A stretch of 64,000 nucleotides of DNA. It comes from Mikania micrantha (Eukaryota > Streptophyta > Magnoliopsida > Asterales > Asteraceae). The notes below the pieces were generated by a model. The model was given only the letters and a program-made list of their open reading frames with translations, had not been told where the DNA came from and made no database searches. The stretch is taken from positions 73,288,272 through 73,352,271 of the forward strand of contig CM018680.1 of assembly GCA_009363875.1 (NCBI GenBank), in the 5' to 3' direction. The first letter of the stretch is position 1. Every line of letters begins with the position of its first letter. Made by a program: the position numbers and the translations under genes. This document shows, piece after piece, positions 22,995 to 32,974 of the stretch.

Positions 22995-23507
22995 ACCTTC
23001 TTGGTGCCTCTTATAACATCAGTTGTGTGAAGATCATCACCATGCTTGCATCATGCATATTTTAATTGAAATGCTATATATAGTTGTTCTATATGTTTTG
23101 TTTGATGTGGTTCTTTTGTTTGGTGTTGTGTTATGAACTTATGAAGTCAATTGCACTTGCAGTCATTTTGTCTGGCATGTAGTTTAAGCTAGATATTTAT
23201 AGTTTGCTAATGATTTTATATATGATCGATTGTGTGTCATGATTATGAACACATATGAATCTTTTACTGCTATTTACATGCTTTGCCATTCTTATTATAA
23301 TGCCATATGTAATGATTAAATAGGCCGAGGAATGCAATTCGTCAACAATTAGTTGGGGTAAGCTATGTGTGTTGTATTATTTACCTATATGCTTATATAT
23401 TATTTTTGTGTTCACAAAAATCATAATAATAGGTAAATACAAGTATTGCGTCATTCTTGTGATATCTTTGGGCAGAAGGTTTTCTCGGAAACAACATTTA
23501 TAACTTA
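22995..23507. other. 3' flank of WAK-like gene 2
   Basis: AT-rich sequence with no ORF of note, presumably 3' UTR and spacer. I see no certain polyadenylation signal to single out. Confidence 0.4.
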
Positions 23508-24050
23508 CTAGGTTATAGACTCGTGTATTACACGAGTTTAAAAATAAAAATTATGTAACTTTATGATGTTTTATTAAATTTAAGTACATAATTAAAAGAA
23601 TTTTATTACATAAAACAATATAAAATAAAAGTATAATTATGATTTAAATCTTTAACATTTTTTATGACATTTGTGTTTTATTTGAAATTAAAAATTTTTA
23701 TTGTGTTTATGCTTACATTATGAATTTCAAAAATTAAAAAAGTTGTTATCAATTAATAATTTTTGTAATAAATTGTTCATAGAATTAATGTTTGAAAATA
23801 ACAAGCTTTGTTTCAATTTAAAATAAAGCAAAATACATGGTTTTGTTCTATAAAAAAAATAGTATTAATACGATTTAACACGTACAATACTAATTAATTA
23901 GAAAAATATTTTAATTAAACATTCCTTAAATATAATTTTAAAAATAAAAGAATGTTTTTATTTAATTATCATTTAAATCAAATAAGAAAGTGGATGTTGG
24001 AATGCCATGTGTCATTTATTTGGAATTATTTATTAGTAGTAGGATTAGGA
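23508..24050 (-). mobile_element. Small non-autonomous Helitron
   Basis: Read on the minus strand it starts TCCTAATCCTACTACTAATA (24050 downward) and ends with the palindrome CTCGTGTAATACACGAG, then TCTATAACCTAG (to 23508) followed by T. This is the standard TC...hairpin...CTAG layout of plant Helitrons. The base before the 5' TC is T rather than the expected A, so the 5' end may be off by a few bases. Non-coding. Confidence 0.6.
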
Positions 24051-24149
24051 AAATGGTAAGATTTACATTCGTCTCACTTTTCATACATCGTATTGATTAT
24101 TGAATAATGAAACTTTACTTGATATATTTGTTTGTTTGTTGAAAAATCA

Positions 24150-24683
24150 CGCTAATGATCTTGTTTACACAATAACATTTCGCTACCACTATTTTTTAAA
24201 TTCAAAATCTAAATAATATGTGTTTCGAAAAACCAAATTCAGATTTGGTTTGATCGAGATTTCGGTTTGTAAAGCGTGTTTCGAATACTAGAGTCCCATG
24301 ATTTGAATAGTTGGACACGACTAAAGTTGCCAAGGAGCCATTATCACAAAAAAATCACAAAAAAAAAATAAAAAAAAAAGGCCACGACTTGATCAAAATT
24401 AAAATTCGAAAGCAAACAAGAAGAAACACCATGGTGGATTCTGTAGACGACAAAGTCAACCAAATCTTTGTTAGATGTAGACTTTTCACTCAAATCACAC
24501 CACAACCATAGTCATTGAACAATTAAATAAGTTAGCTCATGAGTCAATATAAACAACAAAAAACACCATCAATCAAAGTCTTAGTTTATCATTTGTATCC
24601 CATACGTTCAAATCAAACCACAGATATTAATTAAACCGTAACGAAAGATAGCTAGAGTGGTCCAACACTTCCTTGCAAATGCT
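24150..24683. other. Paralogous WAK upstream region (left part)
   Basis: Collinear with 4490-4914 plus 5745-5840, and contains the empty site (ATCATTTG near 24589) of the hAT MITE at 4915-5736. It continues at 27151 after the hAT insertion. No gene. Confidence 0.6.
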
Positions 24684-25275
24684 CAGTGGCGGATTCAGAA
24701 AATTTTTTTAGTGTGTTCACTATTTTCAAACTTTTCGATAGAATCGAACATTAAATTTTGGGTTGGTTTGACGGTTCGGGTTTTGTAATGTTCATCGCAT
24801 AATAACAGTGCGATATATTAAGTCAAAAACATCGTCATTAAGAGTTCAGAATTGTGGAGTGCACCTAAGGGATATTAATGCTTGGAGGATACATGAGAAG
24901 GATAGTCTCTGCAATGGGAATGCTTCAAGGGATTTAATTGGTTTATCTTTCTTTGAAAATTAAGTAGTTAGGCTGTAAGGCTATGTGTTGTGGTATGACC
25001 ACCATCACTCCACGTAGACGCCACATAATCAAACAACACCATCACCCCTTATCACTCCACATCATATTTTCATATGTTATCCATCACTTCCTCATCACTC
25101 CACGTCATCACCATCTTTTTCAATATTTTATTATTTGATTTTTATTTTTCAATTATAAATTAAATTAATATAATTAAAAATATTAATATTATAAACTAAA
25201 ATAAAAAAAATTACATCATAAAAAAATTAAAATACATAATTAAATAAAAAAACATTAAAATAAATTTAAAAACTT

Positions 25276-26123
25276 TTAAAAAAAACTACAAATTATATTT
25301 TTCATAATCCGATCCTTCGTCTTCTCGGCTATTTCAAGAGTGCGTCCGGTTAAGTGATCAGTTAGAGTCCACAACAATTTCATATCATTGTTGTATTGTT
25401 TTTGCTCCTGTATGTCAACAAATTTTTGCAACGACTCGGAGATGGTATCCAAAGTGTCTTTGTAATCGGTTGAAAACGAGGCTTGTGGTCGTTTACCCTT
25501 GTTGTTTCGATCGGGCGGACGTTGATGAGAGGTTGGTGGGGGCATGTCCATTTCGACCTGCTCATCCGACTTGTTTAAGTTAACGAAACATCGACCGGTT
25601 GAGTCGGATTGAGTGGTCGTGTACTTTCCGGACGATGACGTCTTCGTCCGTTTCGAAGTTTGTAACTTCGGGATGGGATGCCATTTGGTTGATTTCCGCA
25701 TAACTTGCCACGCCGCGATATGAGCAAATGGCCCGTTTTCTCATGCGTAGCCATCAACGCCTCGTTCATGACTGATTCGTCGTTCTCACCACTTTTACAG
25801 TTGTTGTGGTGTTGAACCCATATGCCGTTAAATTTCGCGACTTTACGTTGTAAGTCGCGCCATTTTCCGGAAATCATGTCGTTCGTCCGGTAGTCACCAC
25901 GACCCATTGCCCAAAAAAAATGGTGTCTCACGTGTCTCCAAAAATCCGAGCTCGTTTGGTTGTTACCAACGATCGGGTCTTCGGAAACGTCAATGTAGGC
26001 ACGAGCGAGTGCCACCTCCTCAGATTTCGACCATCGAGTAATGGACGGTTTGGTTGTTTTTTCAGGCACTTCTTTTCGTCGGTTCCTACGACGCAATGAA
26101 GCCTTAGCTATATAACGTCTCAT
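25276..26123 (-). pseudogene. Myb/SANT-like protein of PIF/Harbinger type (one frameshift)
   Basis: On the minus strand, SITRWSKSEEVALARAYIDV, then IVGNNQTSSDFWRHVR, TNDMISGKWRDLQRKVAKFN form a trihelix/Myb-SANT DNA-binding domain. In PIF/Harbinger transposons such a protein partners the transposase. The frame shifts by one base near 25730 and continues (GPFAHIAAWQVMRKSTKW) into the C-terminal NAM-associated region with a helical segment (DTLDTISESLQKFVDIQEQK), ending at 25276. An element terminus may lie at about 24980, where TAA is followed by GGCTATGTGTTGTGG. No Harbinger transposase is nearby. Confidence 0.7.
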
Positions 26124-26139
26124 TGTAACTTGTATAAGG

Positions 26140-26352
26140 GTGTGCTTGCTTGTTGTAACACTGGCATAACTTTGAGAGAAATATATCTTTGAGCTTGAAA
26201 ATTATTCTTGTGTTCTTACTTGTGTTTGCTGATTATTTGTTTACCTTTGAGTGTTTGAGAGATCCTTCTAACAGAGATTCCGCATCTGTTAGATTGATAG
26301 ATAGAAATACTTGTGAAGTGTTGTTTGAAGTTAACAACCCGATCCAACATAA
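26140..26352 (+). repeat. Degraded LTR fragment related to the SIRE element
   Basis: Aligns, in the opposite strand sense, with 37185-37395 (GTGTGCTTGCTTG, GAGAGAAATATATC, then CTTGTGAAGTGTTGTTT and AACCCGATCC at the LTR end). The upstream part of the LTR is missing and no PBS follows. A second decayed copy of the LTR end (ACTTGTGAAAGTGTTGTG, then AACCCGATCCGACA) lies at about 26470-26527. Clearly older than the SIRE at 33-49 kb. Confidence 0.75.
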
Positions 26353-26527
26353 ATGTTGTAAACTTAACAGTTGAATGCAATATATTTTGACCTTGAATTT
26401 ATAATTGCTTTATGTATTTTGTTTCAATCTGTTTTTACAAAACAAGTTGATAAAATTCCCGCATCTATCAACTTCGTAGAAGATAACTTGTGAAAGTGTT
26501 GTGTAAGTTACATAACCCGATCCGACA

Positions 26528-27150
26528 CAAATCAATACTAATAAAAACAAAATACCTAAACAAATCAATACTAAAAAAACTCGCAAGGCCGCAGAGGCAG
26601 GGCGAGGCTTAGCGAGGGCGTCGCCGGAAGCTGGGCAGCCGGGGGTGGTTGTCGCCAGCGGGTGAAGGCGGGGTGGTGGGAGCGTGATTCGTGAAACTGT
26701 GCCCCAACTCCCTGGCTTCTTGTATTTTAAACAAAAAAAAACAAAACCAAGGGCTTCTAGCCTAATGGTTATCCTCTTGACTTACCTATGGGAGGTCTTT
26801 GGTTCGAATACGGGTTGAGACATATTTGCTAAAGCAAGGTCAGGCGGTTTGCCCAGTTGTGAGGTTCCTCCTGGAGTGGGCTCGGGAATACGCCCCAGAG
26901 CGTCAAATCCAAGAGGACGGTTGAAATCTCGTCTTGGGTGTCGTTGTACCAAGCCGTTTAAAAAAAACGAAAAAAACAACTCAAACTCATGACCTAAGAC
27001 TAATTGTAAAATCATATTTAGGATTAATCCCTAAAATATTAATGGATTCACCCTATCTTTTAACCCTTTCGAAAAATTTTGTTCCTCCTAACGATTCAAA
27101 ACACAGTGGGTTCCAGTAAACCCACTTGGTTGTACCTAGATCCGCCCTTG
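26528..27150. other. Right arm of the composite hAT insertion
   Basis: Non-coding. A GC-rich patch (about 26580-26710) is embedded in AT-rich DNA, and 26755-26960 looks like another short repeat (GGCTTCTAGCCTAATGG, then GGTTCGAATAC, a B-box-like string that could come from a tRNA-derived SINE). Ends at the hAT terminus. Confidence 0.35.
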
Positions 27151-27454
27151 CAAGTGCTAGTCTAAAAGGATCTAATTGGAGCATAAATTTTGATCCTGCT
27201 TTACGTAGGGTCCGGGAGTGAGATCCACTTTTTGAGGAAACTGTTGGTAAAACATGTACAAAATAATAACAAATGATAATTAAGATTCATATCATTCTTT
27301 CTTTGTTTTTTTTTTTTTTTTGGTTAAAGTTTCCTCTTACAACGAGCGTCGGTAGTGAGAACCTTTGATGGTTCAACCACAAACAACAAGATAAAAAAAA
27401 AAAAAACAAAAACAAATTGTCCAACCGTAGGCGGGAATATTATAATTCTATATC

Positions 27455-27687
27455 TAGGGGTGTAAACAAGCAAAACCAATCCCAAGCTCGTTAAGGCTCG
27501 AGCTCGGCCATTAAGAACTTTATTTTCAAGGCTCGAACTCGGCTCGTTAGAAAATTTATAGGCTCGAGCTCGGCTTGGCTCGGCTCGGCTCGGCTCGGCT
27601 CGTTTATATTTTATTATTTAACTTTTTTAATTTAATTACTAATTTAATATATATTTATAATTATACTTTTCAAATTTAACCTGAAAT
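27455..27687. repeat. Dispersed repeat rich in GGCTCG (second copy)
   Basis: Matches 6245-6525: CTAGGGGTGTAAACAAGC to a run of five GGCTC/GGCTCG units (27566-27602), then AT-rich sequence. It sits at the same break in WAK exon 1 as in stub B. Confidence 0.5.
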
Positions 27688-27702
27688 ATATGATTTAAAC
27701 AT

Positions 27703-27960
27703 AAACAAACAAATTCCCACTTTTTAGTAGGGTCTGGGGGAAGGATGTATACAAACCTTACCCCTATCCCAGTTGAGATAGAGAGGCTGCTTCGAATGAG
27801 ACCCCGGCTCAAAGTTATCAATTGAAGTTAATCGTTCCGACGTTTTTAACGTTATTTTCACAAAGTAAGTAAAATAACGTTAAAATTAGTGTAATTTTAC
27901 TTTTGCCCCTTGAGAGCCCACACATATATACATTATATGCGTGCACCACAAATGGGGTGC
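27703..27960 (-). mobile_element. SINE with 15-bp target-site duplication (second copy)
   Basis: 258 bp between direct repeats ATATGATTTAAACAT (27688-27702, 27961-27975). Orthologous in position to 3657-3913 and nearly identical to it; the paralogue at 6523-6537 has no insert. Confidence 0.75.
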
Positions 27961-28607
27961 ATATGATTTAAACATATTTATCATAGTTTTATATATAAAC
28001 ATAGCAGATTACAATATACAATATTTCATATGCAGATTTGCGTGTCTTCAGTGAAATTTCTTACAGATGCTATAACCAAGGTGGGGTTGCAGTTGAAAGT
28101 ACAAGATGGATTGACTTAGCAAGGTTAGGATACTACACTTATACTCAACAAAGAAAAAGTTCACAGTCGTTAGTTGTGACGATTATGCTTTGATTACAGG
28201 CACAAGCGGAACCTAATCTTCTTCTAGTGGTTGTTTTGGACAATGTAACAAAGCACATGATGTGCCAAACGGGGAATGCTCGGGAATCGGGTGGTGTCGA
28301 ACGAAGTCTATATCAAAGGGTCTCACATATTGCAATATTACACTACATTCATTAGAAAACCACTCAGATGTTTTGTCCTTCAATGAATGTGGTTATGGCC
28401 GGGTTTCTTGTTGAGAAAGATGGTTTAAAGTTTAGTGGTGTGAATAATTTAATTATCGAATGATTATCGGAACTTGTATCATAAGAGTAGGTCCAGTCCA
28501 CAATGCCTGTTGTGCTTGATTGGGTAATCAAACTGGAAGGGAAGTGTGCCCTTAAGGTTAATGAATACAAAGGAAATAGTTCATGCTATGATGTAGATGG
28601 TGGCTGG

Positions 28608-29223
28608 CAGTGACGGATCCAGAAAATTTTTTTATGGGGGCAAAACTTTTGAAGTTTTTATGATTACCATTATGTATTTTTTTCCTCTTATGTTCAAGTC
28701 GGATTGGATCCGATCAGGTCGTGTCATGTTAATAAAAGACAATCAAACAAAATTTTATAAACAAAAGCATAATAAAAATACAATACATGTAAAATCGTTC
28801 TCGATCTATAAAGTTTTATTTTTTAAAATTTATCCAAAACAACGTATAGAAAACTTTTCTAAGTAAATTTTTCTTCTCAAAACAAATATAAATATACATT
28901 GAATTTTCATAACCAATCAGATTAGTAAATCTGACATCAAGTATTATGTTAATAGGTTATTAAAATTAATAATGAAGTTGTTTAAAATAGGCTAGTGATG
29001 GTTTAGCCTAATAAAAGTAATACTGGACTTGGTTTTAAATTTGGTTTAAATTATTAAATGAATTTTTTAACTTTATTTTATTTACCAAAACTTAAAATTA
29101 AAAGTTGGGGGGGGGGGGGGTTGCGAAATTTAATGGGGGACAATCGAGATTTTAACATATATATTTTTTTTTACAAGGTAGGCGGCTGCCCTCCTTCTCT
29201 AAGTGGGTACGCCAGTGCCACTG
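28608..29223. mobile_element. hAT-type MITE in pseudogene C
   Basis: Begins CAGTGACGGATCCAG and ends GTACGCCAGTGCCACTG. Flanks GTGGCTGG and GTGGCGTG resemble a decayed 8-bp duplication. Same insertion as 520-1148. Contains a G-run near 29107-29120. Confidence 0.75.
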
Positions 29224-29470
29224 GTGGCGTGTTGGTAACGTTGTAAAAGCAATGAAGGTTATGAGGGTAACCCATATCTTCAGCCAGATTGCCAGGGTCA
29301 GCTTCCCAAACGTGTTTTTCTTTTTTGTTTGTTTTTTTTTTAACTTATTTATTTAAATAAAGAACACCAAAATTGATGTCAAATTTTAGCCGTTTGTTTT
29401 ATGTCGCCACCTTCATCTTCGCTTGTGCTTATGGATACGCAACGACTTAGCATGCACTTTTGTAGGCTTA

Positions 29471-30232
29471 GGGGCTCTTTGTTTGGATCTGAATGGGTCT
29501 GAATGGGTCTGAATGATTCAGATTCAGACTGTTTGTTTCGTTAAAAAAAACACGTCTGAATCTGAACCAACCTCTGAATCATTCAGACATGGAGAGGAGT
29601 CTGAATGGAAATCTGTGAAGGAACCGACCGACTGAAGAGCGACCAAGGAGCCGCTGAATCATTCAGCCTCCACCACCGTTGCTCAAGCACCGTCGCTCCA
29701 CCACCACCCTCCACCACCTCCGCTCCACCACCACCGCGCCACCACCTCCGCTTGTTCGAAGGAGCGACCGCGCGACCCAGCCTGCACCGTCTGCGATGGA
29801 GGGTTGCTTACCTTCGAACATCGACGAAGAAGACCACGACATCGAGCATCGACGGCGATGGAAGGTTGCTTACCGGCGAACATCGACGGCGGCTGAAGAC
29901 GCGATTTAGGGTTCGACGACGGCTGCTGAAGAGGAGCCTCCGGTTCGGGGTTCTAGGGCGTTCGATGGTTCACGAGGAAGAGGAGCCTCCGGTTCGGGGG
30001 TGGCGACGGGTGGGGGCTGGTTGGAGATCGGCTGGGTGCGAACGGGGGATTGGGGTGCGAATCTGAGAAGTTAGGGTTTTTAAGAAAAAAAAAAGATTTT
30101 TTTTTTATTTTCGTTCAGATGTGTAACCAAACATTCTTAACCAATTCAGCACTTAATGGTTCAGACCCTCTTAACCATTCAGATGTCTTAACCATTCAGC
30201 ACTTATTGATTCAGATCCAACAAAACGGCCCC
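29471..30232. mobile_element. PIF/Harbinger-type element, 762 bp, with GC-rich interior
   Basis: Ends GGGGCTCTTTGTTTGGATC and GATCCAACAAAACGGCCCC are inverted copies with two or three changes, flanked by TTA on both sides (29468-29470, 30233-30235), the usual Harbinger target duplication. The paralogue at 1383-1385 shows the uninterrupted CTTAGCC. The subterminal parts repeat GTCTGAATG / CATTCAGA. The centre (about 29620-30060) is GC-rich with CCACCACC runs and has a 153-codon open stretch without recognisable domains, probably captured or low-complexity sequence rather than a gene. Confidence 0.85.
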
Positions 30233-30483
30233 TTAGCCTTTGCCCTTTAGCCACTTTAACCCCTGCTTTTGCTATCGGCAATAGTTGAACATGCTTTTGG
30301 GATCGACTATATATGTTTTGATGATTTGCTTATTCAAAGTTTCTAAATTGATGATTTTTTCCTTTTTTTCTTCATTTTGGCTTATCTAAATTTATGCACG
30401 TCATTCTCAAGAAAACATTTTAAGGATTTGATCTATATACATTTATACTTTTATAGCTTATATTTAGTTAAGATAAGACGGAT

Positions 30484-30605
30484 CCATGAGTCAGTGACTC
30501 TTCCGAAGCAGCTTTTCTATTCTCTTTTAGGTAGGGGTAAGATTTATCCTCATCTCTCCCCCATACCTTACACAAAGTGGGATTTTACTAGAAATGTTGT
30601 AATTA
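30484..30605 (+). mobile_element. SINE-like fragment in intron of pseudogene C
   Basis: GGATCCATGAGTCAGTGACTC to GGGATTTTACTAGAAATG with an internal GGTAGGGGTAAG block; matches 1628-1735. Similar body to the SINE at 32049-32190, in opposite orientation. Family not named. Confidence 0.4.
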
Positions 30606-31143
30606 GCTAAGATTAGTTGATCATTAGATCTTCATTAAAGTAATTGTTTTGACATTAAAAAACTCAAATTAAATTCATTGATCTTGAACCAACTTCCCTT
30701 TTGATGTTCATGAAAAATTAGTATCTATGCTTTGATAAAATTTAGTTGCATTTTTTATTTATATTTTAAATAATCAATTAAGAGTCCAAACTTTATACTT
30801 GTTTTCCTAATTTCATATTCGTGTTAAGTTTCTCTTCCCCTGCATCATCCCAATTGTTATCTCTTCTCCACCACCATGTTTTCCTAAACCAAAACAAGCT
30901 CTTAGCCGAAATCTAACCAAAAACTGACTACGCACCATATGTTTTTCTTGAATCAAGCATCCATACTTTCCGTTTTTAGACATCGACGAGCGCAACGGTC
31001 AAGGAACCAACCCTTGCCATGGTGTTTGCATTGTTATTACAGAGATCAAATTATTGATAATTAAATGTGCTTGTTGTGTGGTGTACAAGGGAGTTTTGTC
31101 AGTTGAACATGTAGTCGTAACAAAGAAGACTAAAGTAATGGAA

Positions 31144-32048
31144 TCATATTAATTTGACACTTAAATAAAAATTCGATTTAATTAGCTTTGTTGGGGTTAG
31201 TCTCATTTGTGTGAGCATTGTCACCATGTTTTCTCAATACCTTGTAAGGATCATTGTAGTTTTTGTGTTGACCGTGAGACCAGTCGGTGAGGATATCTAA
31301 TGGTAGCGTTCACCATTTTTTTTTGTACGAATCATTGCAGTTTTTGTGTTTTATATTTTCATTGTATTTTTAATCTGCACTAGTTATCTTATTTGGTTGT
31401 GATGATATGAAATCATTTATGATTGTGTTTGCTTTCTTGGAGTTCAAGATACGCAATGCCAATACGACCCCTTTTAATTAATTGTTCACTTAAAGATCAT
31501 TTAATGCTTTTTTGGAATCATTATGAATAAAATGTGAATCATTTACCATTTTGTATGTTTTTCCATATTCATAAGGACATATATGATGTAACACCATGCA
31601 TGAAACTTGATGGTGGACTTGACACAACAACAAAATAACCATTTTTGATCAAGGAATCATTACCAATATCACCATTTGCCCAAGGTATGTTATTTCATGT
31701 CCTCCGTATGAACAAATGAGTTTAGATAGGTTGATTAATGGGTGAAATGAGTAAAATTTATTTTACTCATATTGTTTGCCATTTATGATTAATGAATTGC
31801 ATTGTTTTGATTATTATCTATTTGTATTATAAAAATGATTTGGGATGTGTTTTATAAAGGAAAACACATTTCGGGTGACTTTCGTCCCATTGGAATCATT
31901 TCCTTCTAAATGAGGTTTTTTTAATTACACGTTTTCCGTTTACAATCTTATGATATATGTTTATATTAAAATTTTCAATATGTATGTGGAGTTTGTTGTT
32001 TAATGTTGATGAGAATGAGCGTTGTTTACATCGTCTTTAAACCATATA
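31144..32048. other. Spacer without recognisable features
   Basis: AT-rich DNA between the end of pseudogene C and a SINE. No ORF, no clear repeat ends. Unique-looking as far as this window shows. Confidence 0.4.
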
Positions 32049-32190
32049 TGATCATCATCGACGTACTCAGTATATCCCACCATTAGCAAAGCTAAGGTAG
32101 GGTCTGAGGAGGGTAAGATGTAGACAGCCTTACCTCTACCCTGTAGGAATAGAGAGGCTGTTTCCAATGAGACCCCCGGCTCATGATGCC
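32049..32190 (-). mobile_element. tRNA-derived SINE
   Basis: On the minus strand it reads GAGCCGGGGGTCTCATTGG (B-box-like), AGAGGTAAGGCTG, CAGACCCTACC and ends GGGATATACTGAGTACG followed by short GAT repeats, the pattern of plant SINEs with a ...ACTGGGTATG(TTG)n tail. No target duplication recognised. Confidence 0.6.
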
Positions 32191-32544
32191 TAATTAACCA
32201 ACCAACCCAATGATTTTATTCCGTGATTGGGTTGCTTTGGGCATTAGACAAACTCATCAATGGGTCAAGAATGGGATGAATTTGCTGACGAAATACGCTT
32301 ATGTGTTGTAATGGACTCAGTGAAATTATCTGTGGGTCAAAATGGGCGATGTTTCTTTTCCTCATTAGACGTTAATCAATGGTTCCGTCTCTTGTGTAAC
32401 GGTGATTTAAGCAATTTTTGTCCGTTATTTTTTACTCCAATCGACTATCCAATAACAATTTTTGCAACTTTCGTTCGTTCCTTATATGCTAGGAAATCTC
32501 AGGTCAATTATCCCCTATCGTTTTTTCTTTGCTTGATTAAATTG
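32191..32544 (+). other. Unassigned 100-codon open stretch
   Basis: An ATG at 32260 opens a 100-residue frame to 32562 (MGQEWDEFADEIRLCVV...). I recognise no domain, and its end runs into a foldback repeat, which argues against a conserved gene. Kept only as a description of an otherwise empty stretch. Confidence 0.2.
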
Positions 32545-32744
32545 CTTTGGTTTTGTTTGTAAATATTACATTGTCGTAAGGCAACTTACAGTAATGTATG
32601 ATCCCAAACGAAAAATAATTTGTCCAAACACATGAAAGAACATACTGTTGTACATGTAAAATAAAGATTTTGAAAAAAAAAAGATTCGGGTTGATTTTGG
32701 CGAAGTTATTTGGGTTAGTACGATAATAGTGGGTTATTATTTGA

Positions 32745-32815
<71 letters not shown>

Positions 32816-32965
32816 ATATATAGGGAAAAGATAAAATGAAAACCACATCTCAATAAGAAAACCGCAAAAACCATTCAAAAATCACGTAAAAACAACTTTT
32901 TTTTTCAATTTTTTTTACAGGTTTATTACACTATTGGACACATTATTATAAAAAAAAATAAAAAA
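32545..32965. repeat. Half of a foldback MITE, (TA)n microsatellite and flank of the SIRE break
   Basis: 32545-32745 matches the right arm of the foldbacks at 19806 and 60045 (TACATGTAAAATAAAG, GGTTGATTTTGGCGAAG, GTGGGTTATT). It is followed by about 70 bp of (TA)n (32747-32820), then AGGGAAAAGATAAAATGAAAACC and poly-T/poly-A stretches up to the truncated SIRE copy. Confidence 0.5.
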
Positions 32966-32974
32966 GCAGATGTA

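Larger units (their letters stand above)
24684..27150. mobile_element. Composite hAT-type insertion, 2.47 kb
   Basis: Left end CAGTGGCGGATTCAG, right end CTAGATCCGCCCTTG, i.e. inverted CAGTGGCGGAT / CAAGGGCGGAT. Flanked by CAAATGCT (24676-24683) and CAAGTGCT (27151-27158), an 8-bp duplication with one mismatch. The paralogue at 5822 reads CTTGCAAGTGCTAGTC without insert. It is the same family as the short MITEs but carries foreign cargo: a Harbinger-type Myb-like ORF (25276-26123, minus) and a degraded SIRE LTR fragment (26140-26352). No hAT transposase is visible. Confidence 0.8.
27330..31143 (+). pseudogene. WAK-like pseudogene C, broken by four insertions
   Basis: Pieces in order: exon 1 start at 27330-27447 (AACCTTTGATGGTTC, then TGTCCAACCGTAGGCGG), a dispersed repeat plus SINE (27455-27960), exon 1 continuation at about 28032-28607 (CAGATTTGCGTGTC, through GGTTGTTTTGGACAATG), a hAT MITE, the end of the EGF region at about 29232-29296 with a usable GT donor, and intron 1 holding a Harbinger element. 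EGF exon and kinase scraps follow at 30980-31060 and 31075-31143. The sequence leaves WAK homology abruptly after AAAGTAATGG. Several frameshifts. It is the sister of pseudogene A. Confidence 0.85.

Noticed and set aside
29605..30066. 153-codon open stretch as a gene
   Set aside because: It lies wholly inside a Harbinger-type element, is low in complexity (Pro, Arg, His, Ser runs) and has no recognisable domain. GC-rich DNA gives long open frames by chance.
32260..32562. 100-codon ORF between SINE and (TA)n as a host gene
   Set aside because: No domain, no splice context, and its 3' end overlaps a foldback MITE.
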